DNA of 64,000 nt from Babylonia areolata (GCF_041734735.1 NC_134905.1:10342214-10406213), one strand, 5' to 3'. Shown: positions 12,488 to 24,476, numbered from the stretch's first letter. The notes: generated by a model not told the origin, from the sequence alone. Program-made: numbers and translations.

Positions 12488-14645
12488 GATGATGGAGTCT
12501 CCCGTCGGACTGACGGATGAGTAGGCAGGCAGGCTTATCTGTTGATGTGTGTCCTCATAATTATGGGAGAAGAGGCCGATGCGCAGCACTTCCCACAGGT
12601 GTTGCAAGGGAAAACATCTCCAGAAGTTGAGCCCTGCTTCCTTCGCTCACGCTTCTCCTTAATGGCCAGCGTTCTCTTGTTTTCAAACGTCTTTATGCCA
12701 CTAGAGCACAGCATCCTCCAGCGAGAGCGGTCAAGGACATCAGTTTCCCAGGAAGCAATGTCTATGTCACAGGCTTTGAGGTTTGTCTTCAAGGTGTCCT
12801 TGAAGCGCTTGCAGGGTCTTCCAAGTTCACGGTGGCCTTCCTTCAGCTGGCCATACAAAAGCATCTTCGGGATCCTCCTGTCTGTCATGCGGACAACGTG
12901 TCGTGTCAAGCGTAGCTGGCACTGGATCAACAGGCATTCGATGCTGGGCAGGCTGCTCCTCTCTAGGACCTGGAGGTTGGAGACCCTGTCTTGCCACTTT
13001 ATGCCGAGGATCTTTCTTAGGCATCTCTGGTGAAATTGCTCAAGTTGTTGAATGTGACGGCGATACGTCGTCCATGTTTCACAGCAGTACAACAAGGTGG
13101 TCAGCACAACAGCTCTGTAGGTTTTCATCTTGGTGCTGAGCCTGATGCCTTTGTTGTTCCACAGCCTGTTGTTGAGTCTGCCAAAGGCGGAGCTGGCCTT
13201 GGCGATGCGCAGCATCACTTCTGCATCAAGGGTTCCGTTGCTGCGTAGGGTGCTGCCCAGGTAGCAAAACTTGTCAACTGACTTGATCTCTGTGTCATCG
13301 ATCTTGATTGCAGGTGGGGGGGAGGCACTGGCATTCTGTGAGCTAGCTGGTTGGTACATGAACTCGGTCTTGCTGAGGCTGATGGTGAGTCCAAAACGCC
13401 TGCAGGAGGTTGAGAACCTGTCCATAATGAACTGCATGTCCTCATGGGTGTGTGCAGCAAGTGCACAGTCATCAGCGAAGAGGAACTCTCTCAACAGTGC
13501 CTCAAACACCCTGGACCTGGCGTGGAGTCACCGCAAGTTGAAAAGTTTGCCATCTGTGTGAAACTGAATGTAGATGCCCCGGTCACAGTCTTGGAAGGCG
13601 TCAATCAGCATGGGAGAGAAGAGAATGGAGAACAATGTGGGTGCCAGGACGCAGCCCTGCGTCACTCCATTTACCACAGGGAACGGATCCGACATGTCAG
13701 TATTTTCCTGTACTCTCGCCAGCATGCCATCGTGGAATGACGCAATCAGCTGGATTAGGCTCTCTGGGCAGCCAAACTTTAGGAGGATCTTCCACAGACC
13801 ACGGCGGTTCACCGTGTCGAAGGCCTTAGTCAGGTCTACAAAGACCATGTGGAGCTCCTTTTTTCTGCTCACGGCACTTCTCTTGCATCTGGTGTGCGGC
13901 AAACACCATGTCACGTGTTCCCCTGCCTGAGCGGAAGCCGCACTGTGTTTCAGGGATGACTGTGTTGGAGACATAGTCAACCAGTCTGTTCAGTATGTGG
14001 GCGAAGATCTTGCCAGCGATGCAGAGGAGAAAGATTTCACGGTGGTTATCGCAGGATGTTTTGTCTCCCTTCCGTTCGTAGATGTGGACAATTGAAACAT
14101 CCTTGAAATCCTGGGGTACCTCCTCTCTCTCCCAGATAGACTGGAACAGGGCGGTCAGCTTGTCTGTCAGCACCTCGCCTCCATACTTGTAGATGTCAGC
14201 CTGGATTCCATCCGCTCCTGGTGCTTTTCCTGACGTTGTCAGCTTCAAGGCCTTGCGGGTCTCGGCCTTGGTGGGAGGGGCAGCTAGCGAGTCATTGACT
14301 GATAGCTGTGGGAGGGCTGCAATTACCTCGTCAGATACGGACGAGTCCCTGTTGAAGAGGGTGTTGAAGTGCTCTGCCCAGCGGGCAAGGATGTCTTTCT
14401 TGTCTGTCAGGAGGGTGGTCTGGTCCAAGGCTCGGACAGGGGTTGATCCTGTGACTCTCGGCCCATACACAGCTCGGAGACTATCATGGAAGGTCTTCAT
14501 GTCGTGAGCATCAGCAGCGGACTGAAGCTCTTCGGACTTTCTCTCCCACCAGGTGTTCTTCATCTCACGCAGCCTCTTCTTTACGGGTTGCTTGGTTTGC
14601 AAGAACTGGTCCTTCTTCCTCTGGCAGTCTTTAACGGAAATGTGA
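12488..14645 (-). mobile_element. LINE E: RTE-like non-LTR retrotransposon, 5'-truncated
   Basis: Same general type as LINE D but a distinct subfamily. The endonuclease is missing: the element begins in the basic linker before the RT and runs to a short 3' UTR at 12488. It is flanked by 47-bp direct repeats, an unusually long target duplication that also takes in an AT microsatellite. Confidence 0.85.
12535..14640 (-). pseudogene. LINE E RT and C-terminal region, interrupted
   Basis: Reads RAVYGPRVTGSTPV, SGKAPGADGIQADIYKYGG, FVDLTKAFDTVNRRGLWKIL, NGVTQGCVLAPTLFSILFSP, REFLFADDCALAAH, CETWTTYRRHIQQLEQFH and a final cysteine pair CNTCGKCC near a His-rich end. Breaks: a frame change near 13830-13900 and an in-frame TGA near 13528 where an Arg codon would be expected. 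The RT catalytic FADD is intact. Confidence 0.85.
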
Positions 14646-14684
14646 GATATATGTATATACATACATACATACATACATACACAC

Positions 14685-14722
<38 letters not shown>

Positions 14723-14728
<6 letters not shown>

Positions 14729-14769
14729 ACACGTCAAATGACAAATTCAATGATGACAATAATACATGT
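14723..14769. repeat. Right 47-bp direct repeat flanking LINE E
   Basis: Partner of 12441-12487, preceded by an AT microsatellite as on the left. Confidence 0.85.
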
Positions 14770-15010
14770 CGTAAAAGAAATGATGCACACAGGTTACACT
14801 GCTTCAAAGCTACAGCTATATTTGATATTTATAAAACCATAAGCAACCGAATAAAAGTGGGCTTCCACAGCAGTATACTGCAATAACGACTGGCAACATC
14901 CATTGTGTAAGTGGACCTTAATTAGTGCGACACGTGCGTGCTTTCATCAGCTCTGACGGGTGTTAGGATTTAGCGTGCGACATCATGGAGCCTTTTGTGT
15001 GCTGCCTAAA
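14770..15010. other. Short anonymous spacer
   Basis: No open frame, splice-site pair or repeat family recognised. It lies between LINE E and the 25-27 bp minisatellite. Confidence 0.4.
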
Positions 15011-15190
15011 AAGACAGGGGAAATGTCTGCATTGTCTGTGTCTGTCAATGTGTCTGTGTTTGTCAATGCCTTTATAAGTTTATTGACTGTGTCTGTTTGA
15101 ATTTGTAAGTGTCTGTATTGTGTGTAAATGTCTGTATTGTCTGTTTGGTAATGCATTGTATGTGATTGTATTATTTGTGTTCGTCTGTGA

Positions 15191-15961
15191 ATGGATTTCC
15201 CGATGGAGAGCACAGCAGCATCGCACTCCCTGGAGGAAAGCTCTGTTCCAATTTCAGAGCTGAAGTCCTGGCCATTAAAACGGCAGCAGAATTCCTCTCC
15301 TCCTGTGGAAAGCCCCTTGGCAGCATCTCCATCTTCACTGACTCCATGTCCACACTCCAGGCCCTTGACTCCCCTGATCCTGGTCCACTGATCCAGTCCC
15401 TTAAGGCCTCCCTCGCAACCCTTACCCAAACAGCCCCAACAACCCTCCAGTGGGTACCTGCCCATGTAGGCCTCCCAGGCAACGAGTGTGCAGACCACAT
15501 TGCTAAGGAAGGAAGCCAGCTCACACAGCCAACCGTTCCTGCCACGTATGAGGAAGCAAAAACTCTCCTCCGCAGCAGATTCCGAAGAGGCTGGGTCACC
15601 CTGAACGGAGGCTACCAGGCACACCAGGATCCCATCAGGACACTGGAGAGGAGACACCAGACTACCATCTACCGCCTTCGCACAGGACACTGCGGCCTCC
15701 GAGCACACCTAAAGAAGATTGGAGTGGCAGCCACATCCCTGTGTGATTGCGGCCAGGCTGACCAGACCCCATCCCATATTCTCCAAGACTGCCCCCTGTA
15801 TGAGAAGATGTGGCAGCAGTCCTGGCCTGGTGGTGCGGACCTCAACACCAAGCTCGGGGGCACGGTAGCCGATCTTCGCCGGACGTCCGAGTTTGTGGCA
15901 TCCCTCGGACTTCGACCCTGACTGCGTAGCTGTCGAACGCAGATGAAAAAGAAAGAAAGAA
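15191..15961 (+). mobile_element. LINE F: 5'-truncated fragment, RNase H and C-terminal zinc region
   Basis: A single open reading to the stop near 15921: FRAEVLAI (catalytic Glu), IFTDSMSTLQAL (Asp), LQWVPAHVGLPGNECADHIA (His/Asp), then RLRTGHCGLRAHLKK and CDCGQADQTPSHILQDCPLY, a cysteine/histidine motif typical of I/Jockey-group LINEs. The first RNase H Asp and everything upstream are missing. The 3' end is AAAGAAAGAAAG. It differs from LINE A, so it is another family. Confidence 0.85.
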
Positions 15962-16309
15962 AGTCTGTAAATGAATGTATTGTCTGTGTTCGTCTGTACA
16001 TGACTGTACTTTATGTGTTTGTAAATGTCTGTATATTCTTTGTGTTTGAAAATGACTATACCGGGTGTCCCCCCAAAAAAACAACAACCCAAAAACAACA
16101 AAACAAACAAACTGCTTTTTGACAAGTATTTTCTCAGTGATAGAGAAACCGAATTCATTGAAAATTTTCACACAGTAACCTTAGGATATCGTCAACAAGT
16201 CTGCAAAATGTCTAAATGTTTGGACGCATATTATGCGAGTATTGTCAGATTCAAAACAGCATGTCAAAAAATCCAATATCAGAAGAAAACTCACTATTTC
16301 AGTTTATGC

Positions 16310-17167
16310 TCAATGTGGCCTCCACCTTCCTCCACGACTAAAGGAAGCCGTTTCTTCCAAGCAGAAATGCTTTTACGTATTTCCTCCACCGATATCTCCT
16401 CCCATGACATAATTATCCTGTCCTTTAACACCTGCTCGGTCAATTTATCTCTCACTCCCCAATAAACTTTCTCCTTCAGAGAGTATCGTATCCAGTCTCA
16501 TGGCATAATCCATTGGGTTAATCAGGACTTTGTGGAGGCCATTCATCCTTCTTGATGAATTCTGGTGTAGCCTCCTCCAGATGGGCCAGGGTTACCCTAC
16601 ATGTGTGTAAAGGAGCCCCATCTTGCTGAAACACGTAATGGTTTTTAGGATAAAGACGCCTACAATCCGGGAGAAGATTGTCATCCAATAACTGAATTTA
16701 GCTTTCACTATTAACCTTGGCTCTATCAGTGTCAATAAAATGAATGTTTGTTTTTCCTTTCCAGGATACTCCAGCTGAAACCATTATCGTTTTTGAAAAT
16801 CTAGAAGTCTCATGATAGAGGCGAGATGGCTGAATTTCTCGTTTCCGTTTCCCATAAATGTGATCGTTTTGTCGATTTTTAGCTAACTCTTACATAAAGT
16901 CTTTCTCCTCTGTGAAAATGATCCTTTTCACATCAGTGGCCGAGTAGCGGTCATTAAGTCACGGCAGCGAGTTTTTCTTTTCTAACATTTTGGTCCCTCC
17001 TTCATACCCGTATCCTCTTGAAGGGCTTCAGCTCCAGTTCTTTCGCCATTCTTTGCACAGAAGACTTACTTGTAAATCGCTTGCAACTTCTCTAAGAGAT
17101 TTGTGGGTCCCTGGGTTCTCCTCCTGGGATTGAATCAGTTCCTCAACACGGTCCTTGTTCTCCTCCG
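16310..17167 (-). pseudogene. Mariner-like transposase, catalytic part, decayed
   Basis: Minus-strand reading in fragments: EENKDRVEELIQSQEENPGT next to the insertion point, RIIFTEEKDFM, then HYVFQQDGAPLHTCRVTLAH and DEWPPQSPD. QDGAP and the later SPD are the second and third catalytic positions of the DDE/D triad. Several stops and shifts are present, including a TAA straight after SPD. The copy is dead. Confidence 0.75.
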
Positions 17168-17317
17168 TGTTATACATTGTACGAAACTATGTCATACGAA
17201 ACCATGCCAATGGTTGGGCGGCTTTGTCTGGGAAGAACTGGAGAATAAACAAGAAAGATCCACACGCTCTGGGTTGTGTCCATTCTATCATAAATACTGT
17301 ATCATACGAGTATTTCA
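17168..17317 (+). repeat. 5' LTR (150 bp)
   Basis: Begins TGTTATACATTGTACG and ends GAGTATTTCA. The sequence straight after it, TGGTGGCAGCGGTGGG, fits a primer-binding site; the primer tRNA was not identified. Confidence 0.93.
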
Positions 17318-20300
17318 TGGTGGCAGCGGTGGGATACTGGCAGTTCAACGCTTCTAACCGCAAGTAAACATAAACGTTTGAAGAAGACGAAAAAGACGCT
17401 AAATCGCCATTGTTTAGATCAATGCACAAAAGAAGAACAGTTTGTATAGCTGCGATATCTCGACGCGACATAACGATGACGCAAAACGGCGCTGCTATGA
17501 CGTCTTTTATCGCCAAAGAGTAACCCACACGAACGAGACAGACTGGTGACACATCAAACAGACGTAAATATCTCTCTTGCAGCCATACACATTACACAAT
17601 CATGGCTGCTGCACGCATACCTCAGATGAACTGGGCTACTGACAATCACGAGGAAGCTATACAATTGTTCAAAAGCAATAGCTCCGTATATTGTGAAGAC
17701 GAAGAGATCGGGAACAATAACAAAAAAGCGCTCAAGATCTTGCGCGGCATAGGTGACGAGGGCACCAGACAACTGCAAGTGTCCCGCCTGTCAGAGGAGG
17801 ACAAACGCAAACCAGACAAGCTGTGGGAGTTCTTCGAATCCCAACTCAAGCCCAAGATCAACTTCAGAGTCCACCGCTTACATCTGATGGAGTGTTGGCA
17901 ACGCGAGGATGAAACTCTGGATGATTTTATCCTGCGAGTGCGCACTCTGGCCATGAAGTGCGAGTTTGACCAAACAGAGATGGAAGAGAGACTGATAGAA
18001 CTGATTATAGCATCCACTCCACTTGAGGACTTCCAACGCGACCTGCTGGAAAGGCAAAAGGGTACAAGCTGGCTGACGCTCTTGCTGAAGGCAGACGATA
18101 CCAAGCCATAGTTGCCGGACGCAGCAAGCTTCAGCAACTCAACCCTAGCACAGGGGGACACAAGCTTGACCTGCTTAGCGACAAGCAGGTACGGAAAACC
18201 AGGTCATGTGGGAATTGTAATACTTCCCATGATCCACGGAAATGCCCAGTGTTCGACAGCACCTGTCACCATTGTGGAAAGAAAGGACATTGGCGACGAG
18301 CATGCAGACAGAGAAAGAGAGAAGACCTGGCCCGCATACCAAACAGTGATAGCAAAAAGAAAACCAAAGGCAGAAAGAAAATTCACGACATGGCGTCGGA
18401 GACTGAAGACACAAGTGATGACGACGACATTCAACATGACACAATCAACATTTCCAGCGTCCGTAGTGAAGCTTTCACAACGATGGATGTCGTAGCCCCA
18501 GGAAAGACGGGCAAGATACCAATTAAGCTGAAAATTGACACTGGGGCATCTGGTAACACTCTAACTCTACAGACATACAGGAAGCTGTATGGAAAACGTG
18601 ATCCATCCAAAATTATCACACCTGTCATGAACACAAAGCTGACGGCGTACAACGGGCAGAAGATTCCTTGCCATGGTAGCCTCGAGCTTGAGCTCAGTCA
18701 CAAGGGCAAGCTAACTAAAGCCAAGTTCTACGTGGTAGACGTAGAAGGCCCATGCATCATTGGTCTGCATACCTGTGAGAAGTTGAGGTTGGTGACTATC
18801 AACTGCAGCGAAATCAGCACAACAGACGTTTCATCAATTGAAAGCCTAAAGCAGGCTTACCCAGGCCAGTTTGACACTCTTGGGGACTTCCAAAACCCAG
18901 CCCAGCTATACACCAAACCGGGAGCAGAACCCTCCATCGATCCCCCAAGAAAATGTTCTGTGCACCTTGAAGAACAGCTAAAAGCAGAGTTGGAGAAAAT
19001 AGTTAAGCAGGGAGTCATCCGTAAAGTCAAAGAGCACACAGACTGGTGCTCCAGCCTAGCCTACTCAGTGAAAAAAGATGGCTCTCTCCGTATCTGTATT
19101 GATCCCCAGAAGCTCAACGCAGCATTAAAGCGATGTCCCCACAAAATCCCTACGCTAGAAGAGATCAATCCCAAATTCACTGGATCGTCAGTATTCAGCA
19201 AGATGGACGCCAAGGCAGGGTACTGGTCAGTCCACCTTGACGAACGAAGCCAACTGTTGACCACGTTCCGAACGCCCTTTGGTCGTTATTTTTGGAAACG
19301 ACTCCCCTTTGGACTGCGTGTATCGCAAGACATTTTTCAAGCAAGAATGGACGAGATCCTGGAAGACCTTCCAGGCGTGACCGGCATCACAGACGATGTG
19401 TGCGTGCATGGCAAGAATGTGCAGGAGCACGACGACAACCTCAGGCGCTTGATGGAAAGAGCCAAACAGTGTGGGCTCGTTTTCAATTCAGAAAAGTGTG
19501 ACATACGCAAGGAAGAGATCTCCTTCTTTGGGAATATATACTCCAAGGACGGGATTCGCCCAGATCCGGCCAAAATCCAGGGCATTCAGAGCATGCAAAT
19601 CCCTGAAAACAAAGAAGACTTACAGAGATTCCTCGGCATGATGACGTATCTGTCGACGTTCATCCCAAATTTCAGCAAGGAGTCACAGCCGCTGAGGGAG
19701 CTGTTGAAAAAAGACGTGCCATTCATCATGTCAGAAGACCTCATCCACTGCTTCAACAACCTCAAGAAACCGGTGTCATCAACCACATGCCTCAAGTTCT
19801 TTGACCCAAAGAAACCGACTGTGCTGGAGGTCGACAGTTCCATGAAGGGCCTGGGTGCAGCCATCATTCAGGATGGGTATCCGGTTGCCTTTGCATCCAA
19901 GTCACTTGACTCCACACAAAGCAACTACCCAAACATCGACCGTGAGATGCTCGCGGTGGTCTTTGGAATCACATACATACCTCTACGGGAGGCCTTTCAA
20001 GGTGATCTCGGATCACAAACCGCTCGAGATGATAGTACAGAAGCCACTGCTCAAAGCCCCACCACGTCTCCAGCGCATGCTACAAAAGATCCAGGGATAC
20101 GACTACGAGGTGGAGTACCGCAGCGGGAAATCCATGACCCTCGCAGACATGCTGTCAAGACTTCCATCCCAGGCGGACAAGACATCCATTGATCTCGACC
20201 TCCGTGTGGACGGCCTAGACCTCTCCGAGGACGAGATTGGTTTCTGTCAGTACGACTTCATAAGCTTCACACCCAAGAAGCTATACCAGCTGCGTGAAAC

Positions 20301-21623
20301 CACCAAGACCGATCCTGTGCTGAACAGCCTGATGGAGACCATAGTTTACGGGTGGCCAGACAACATTACCGACAGATGTCAGACCATACTGGTCATTCAG
20401 AGACGAGCTAGCAATAGAAGATGGGATCATCTTCAAAGGACAGGAGGTAATCATACCCAAGGTTCTCCAGCAGGATGTACTGAAACAACTCCATCAATCT
20501 CACCAAGGCCTAGAGAAGACACGACTCCTGGCCAAAGAATGTGCGTACTGGCCAAACATCTCCAGAGACATTGAGCAAGTAGTCAAATCATGCGCAACCT
20601 GCCAAGAATTCGCGAGTGCAAACCAGCGTGAGCCCCTTCTTCCCCACGACATTCCCAACAGCCCTTGGAGAAAATTAGGAACAGACCTATTTGAAATTGA
20701 AGGCCGCAACTTCCTCCTGATTGCAGACTATTTCTCAAAATACCCCATTGTAACCGAGATGAAAACCACGTCCAGCCAAGCCATAGCGGATGAAGTGGAG
20801 AAGGTCATCACCATGTTCGGACGGCCCGACCAGATTATCAGCGACAACGGGCCACAGTACCAAGGCCAGCCTTTCAGAGCACTCATGGACAAGTACGGCA
20901 TCGAGCACATTACCTCATCCCCAAGATACCCCCAATCAAACGGCTTCATAGAGCGCCAGGTGCAGACGGTCAAGAAGTCCATCAAGAAATGTGACAGGGA
21001 AGGAAAAGGTTTCCAGCTCGCCATGCTCAACCTCCGAGCCACTCCTGTGGACTCCAAGCTCCCATCCCCTGCCGAAATGCTCTTCGGTCGTCCCCTAGCC
21101 ACCCTCCTACCCTTGCGGGTAGCGCCGCTCACTGAGTATCAACAGTACAAGCTACAGCTGGACGAGAGGCGACAGACTATGAAAGCCAATTATGACAAAT
21201 CTGCCTCCAGTGACCTCCCCCCACTCTACCCAGGACAGGGCATTCGTATCTGGAACCAGGAGACCAAAAGATGGGAGCCAGGGCAGGTGGTGAACGAAGC
21301 CTCCACTCCTAGGTCATACAACGTCAGAACGTACACGGGCAGCACACTCCGCCGGAACAGGATCGCCCTGCGCGAACGCGTCAGAGGAGAGGAAAGTACC
21401 GGCACGTCCGAGTCAAGAGATGCACCGACACAGCAGCAGACCATTGGACCAAAGGAGATACCGGCTACAGACAAGTCGATGTTGGCAGGCAGCCAGAGCT
21501 CCCCCGTTCCCCAGGACACTCAGATACTCACGGCACAGAGCCCTCCCCCACGCAACACCATGAGCTCTGGCAGGGAAGTGAGAAAGCCCCTGAGATACAG
21601 GGAAGAGTGACACTAACAGACTG

Positions 21624-21627
<4 letters not shown>

Positions 21628-21654
<27 letters not shown>

Positions 21655-21655
21655 C
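21628..21655. repeat. (AC)n microsatellite
   Basis: About 14 AC units inside the LTR element, between the coding region and the 3' LTR. Confidence 0.9.
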
Positions 21656-21825
21656 GCAGTACTGAAACAAGGAAACTGTTTTACTTTTCGTTTTCGTTAT
21701 TTCTTGCATGCACAAGTTATGTGCTAGTTTAGTGACAGTTTCCGTGTTCAAGAACAGAGCAATTTAATTTTGAGTAGATTGTTTCAATGTTATTAAAATT
21801 GGATCTTCTGTTGAAAGAAGGGGGA

Positions 21826-21975
21826 TGTTATACATTGTACGAAACTATGTCATACGAAACCATGCCAATGGTTGGGCGGCTTTGTCTGGGAAGATCTGGA
21901 GAATAAACAAGAAAGATCCACACGCTCTGGGTTGTGTCCATTCTATCATAAATACTGTATCATACGAGTATTTCA
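21826..21975 (+). repeat. 3' LTR (150 bp)
   Basis: About 149 of 150 bases match the 5' LTR. It is preceded by the purine tract GAAAGAAGGGGGA and followed by the second CTCCG. Confidence 0.93.
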
Positions 21976-22176
21976 CTCCGAACATGCTGTCTTGGGCCTC
22001 CCACTGCCAATTTTACGTGCCACTGACCCTGTAGAGCGTATTTTAGCGATACGTCTATTTACAGTGACATGACTGCACCCCTTTCCTGGAAATTCCTTTA
22101 CGATCCTTCTTCCACCCCAGCCTTTCTCCTTGAAACGGTTTTCAATGGTAACCTTATCACTTTCACTCAAAGGCAT
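21976..22176 (-). pseudogene. Mariner-like transposase, N-terminal helix-turn-helix part
   Basis: From ATG at 22176: MPLSESDKVTIENRFKEKG, then VTVNRRIAKIRSTGSVARK and GSGRPKTA, a paired-type DNA-binding domain as in Tc1/mariner transposases. It is cut at 21980 by the CTCCG target duplication of the LTR element. Confidence 0.8.
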
Positions 22177-22963
22177 GGTTGATCCTTCCAAACTGAAACT
22201 TTGGACAAAACTGATTCTGGATACAGACGACAATAAAAAATATAAAAAATTAAATTAAAAAAAAAGAAAAAAAGTCAATAGACTTGACACCCAGGCTATT
22301 TTTTAGATGGACGCTGATCGACAGATGCCAACACCTGGCAGCTGTCATGAACATGATGAAGGTCACACTGCACAGCTCTGATACTGGATTTTTTTACATG
22401 TTGTTTTGAATTTGACAATACTCGCAGAATTTGCGTCCGAACTTTTAGATATTTTACAGACTTTTGTTGATGATACCCTAAGGTTACTGTGTGAAAATTT
22501 TCAATGAATTCGGTTTCACTATCCCTGAGAAAATACTTGTCAAAAAGCGGTTCACTTTTTTTGGGACACCCGATATATATTATGTGTGTCTGAAAATGAC
22601 TGTATTGTCTGTGTCTGTAAATGACTGTATTGTCTGTGTATGTAAATGTCTCTATTGTCTGTCTGTACATGACTATTGTCCGGGTGTACCTGTTTGTATT
22701 GTCTGTATCTGTGAATGGGTATATTGTCTGTGTTCGTAAATATCCGTGTTTGTAAATGACTGCATGTGTGGTCTGTGTCTGTCTGTAAATGACTCCATTG
22801 TCCGTATCTGTAAATGTCTGTTTCTGTAAACGACTGTATTGTCTGTGTTTGTAAATAACTGTATTACCTATAGCTGCGTTTTTAAATATTCGTATTGTCT
22901 GTCTGTAAAAGATTATATTGTCTGTGTTTGTCTATAAATGTCTGTATTGTCTGTGTCTGTTAA

Positions 22964-23221
22964 AACCCAGTCCTTCGGTGATTCTTCCTTTTCTCATTCA
23001 GCTCCATCAGTATGGAACAGTTTACCTCACGATCTTCGCCACTCTTCCTCATTTCAATCTTTTAAAACCGGTCTGAAAACACATCTTTTTGAAAAAGCCT
23101 ATACAGACATTCCATCCCTTTCCGATGACATTTCAGTTATAATCCATGCAGACTCCTCGCGTGCGTGCGTGCGTGCGTGCGTGTGTGACTAAGAAATGTG
23201 ATAGGCGTAGTCTTTAAATGA

Positions 23222-23271
<50 letters not shown>

Positions 23272-23375
23272 ATGTTTATTGTAAAGCGCTTTGAGCTCCC
23301 TTTCAGGGAGGAAAGCGCTCATGCAACACTGAAGTATCCGTTATTATTATTATCATCATTATTATCATCATTATT
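22964..23375 (+). mobile_element. LINE G: 3' scrap of a CR1/L2-like LINE
   Basis: Reads SFSHSAPSVWNSLPHDLRHS then SFKTGLKTHLFEKAY, the usual C-terminus of CR1/L2/Rex-like polyproteins. A 3' UTR with GTAAAGCGCTTTGAGCTCCC follows, ending in a TTA/ATT trinucleotide tail. It is inserted in minisatellite M1 and contains a (GT)n run at 23223-23269. Confidence 0.75.
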
Positions 23376-23670
23376 ACTAAATGACTGTATATTGTCTGTG
23401 TTTATCTGGGTTTCTCTGTATTGTCTGTGTATATCTGTAAATGATAGTATTGTCTGTGTTTATCTGTAAGTGACTGTATTGTCTATGTATCTGACTGTAT
23501 TGTCTGTGTTTGCAAATTTCTGCATTGTCTATGTTTGTAAATGACTGTATTGTCTATGTTGTAAATGACTGTATTGTCTGTGTTATTCTCTAAATGACCG
23601 TATTGTCGATGTCTGTAAATGATCGTATTGTCGATGTCTGTAAATGAGTGTTGTCTATCTTTATCTGCAG

Positions 23671-23721
23671 CCATGATCCTGGACTGGGGAGGAACGTACG
23701 TTCACATTTTTCTGTTTTTGG
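23671..23721 (+). CDS. Possible internal exon of an unidentified membrane protein gene
   Basis: 51 bp between acceptor TTATCTGCAG and a consensus donor GTAAGTG. After two bases finishing a codon it reads MILDWGGTYVHIFLFL. Joined to the candidate exon at 30225 the frame continues without a stop and gives one strongly hydrophobic helix, as in the last membrane span of a multipass transporter. I do not recognise the family. The support is splice sites, compatible phase and hydrophobicity only; upstream exons were not found. Confidence 0.35.
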
Positions 23722-24113
23722 GTAAGTGTACACATGCGTTTTTACACACCGAGAGAATACACATCATGCATACACTGACAGAGAGGCATGCAGACAGTGA
23801 CAGAGAGAGATCAAACACACAGAAACACAAAGCCAGGCAGGTAGGCATATAGATATATAAACCAACACTCAAACAAATGCAAAGACAGGGATACAGGCAG
23901 GTTTTCTTTCTCGACCTTCCCACCCATTTTTTCCATCCCTGTCCCTACCCAGTCCACCATGTGTTGTCTGACTGCCACTGTTTTTCCCAGGAACAAGGAA
24001 TGAACAAAGGTTCAGTGCCTGATCCAGTGATGTTCACTTTGTACAGATCCAGTGATGTACAGATCCAGTGATGTCCAGTGATGTACAGATCATGTGATGT
24101 TCAGTGATGTAAA

Positions 24114-24437
24114 GATCCGTCAGTATCAGTATCAGTAGCTCAAGGAGGCGTCACTGCGTTCGGTCAGATCCATATACGTTACACCACATCTGCCAAGCAG
24201 ATGCCTGACCAGCAGCATTACCCAACGCGCTTAGTCAGGCTTTGAGAAAAAAAAAAAATAAAGAAAGAAAAATGAAAAATACGTAAAAATACTACTACTA
24301 CTACTACTACTACTACTATTTAAAATCTTGACTGAGTCAACTCTAGGCTCGCGTGCGCGCGCGCGCTCACACACACACACACACACACACACACAAAGAT
24401 GATAAATAAGCAAAGAAATGTAAAACATGCAGACACA

Positions 24438-24476
<39 letters not shown>

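Larger units (their letters stand above)
17168..21975 (+). mobile_element. Ty3/gypsy-type LTR retrotransposon (Metaviridae), young copy
   Basis: 4,808 bp with 150-bp LTRs differing at about one position, so the insertion is recent. The 5-bp target duplication CTCCG lies at 17163-17167 and 21976-21980. Parts in order: 5' LTR, a likely primer-binding site directly after it, a gag-like region (about 17.6-18.2 kb) with a CCHC knuckle, then protease, reverse transcriptase, RNase H and integrase regions (about 18.3-21.6 kb), a purine tract at 21811-21825 and the 3' LTR. The domain order with integrase last marks Ty3/gypsy. No envelope gene is seen. The structure is complete but the coding region is interrupted in a few places (about three or four), so it is a fossil. 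It sits inside the mariner-like transposon. Confidence 0.92.
16061..22573 (-). mobile_element. Tc1/mariner-like DNA transposon, long TIRs, split by an LTR element
   Basis: Ends CGGGTGTCCC, flanked by TA on both sides. Inverted terminal repeats of about 190-220 bp (16061-16285 and 22387-22573) share GACAAGTATTTTCTCAG and TTCATTGAAAATTTTCACAC. Without the inserted LTR element and its duplication, the transposon is about 1.7 kb, right for one transposase gene. The transposase is on the minus strand and degenerate. Confidence 0.88.
15011..23660. repeat. Minisatellite M1 (25-27 bp unit), broken by several insertions
   Basis: Degenerate units of the type TGTATTGTCTGTGT followed by CTGTAAATGAC. Pieces are at 15011-15190, 15962-16060, 22574-22963 and 23376-23660. 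The sequence between pieces is LINE F, the mariner-like element with its LTR passenger, and LINE G. It ends at the acceptor of the candidate exon at 23671. Confidence 0.85.

Noticed and set aside
22964-23192. Small protein-like frame with VWNSLPHDLRHS
   Set aside because: Not a host gene; it is the C-terminal scrap of a LINE.
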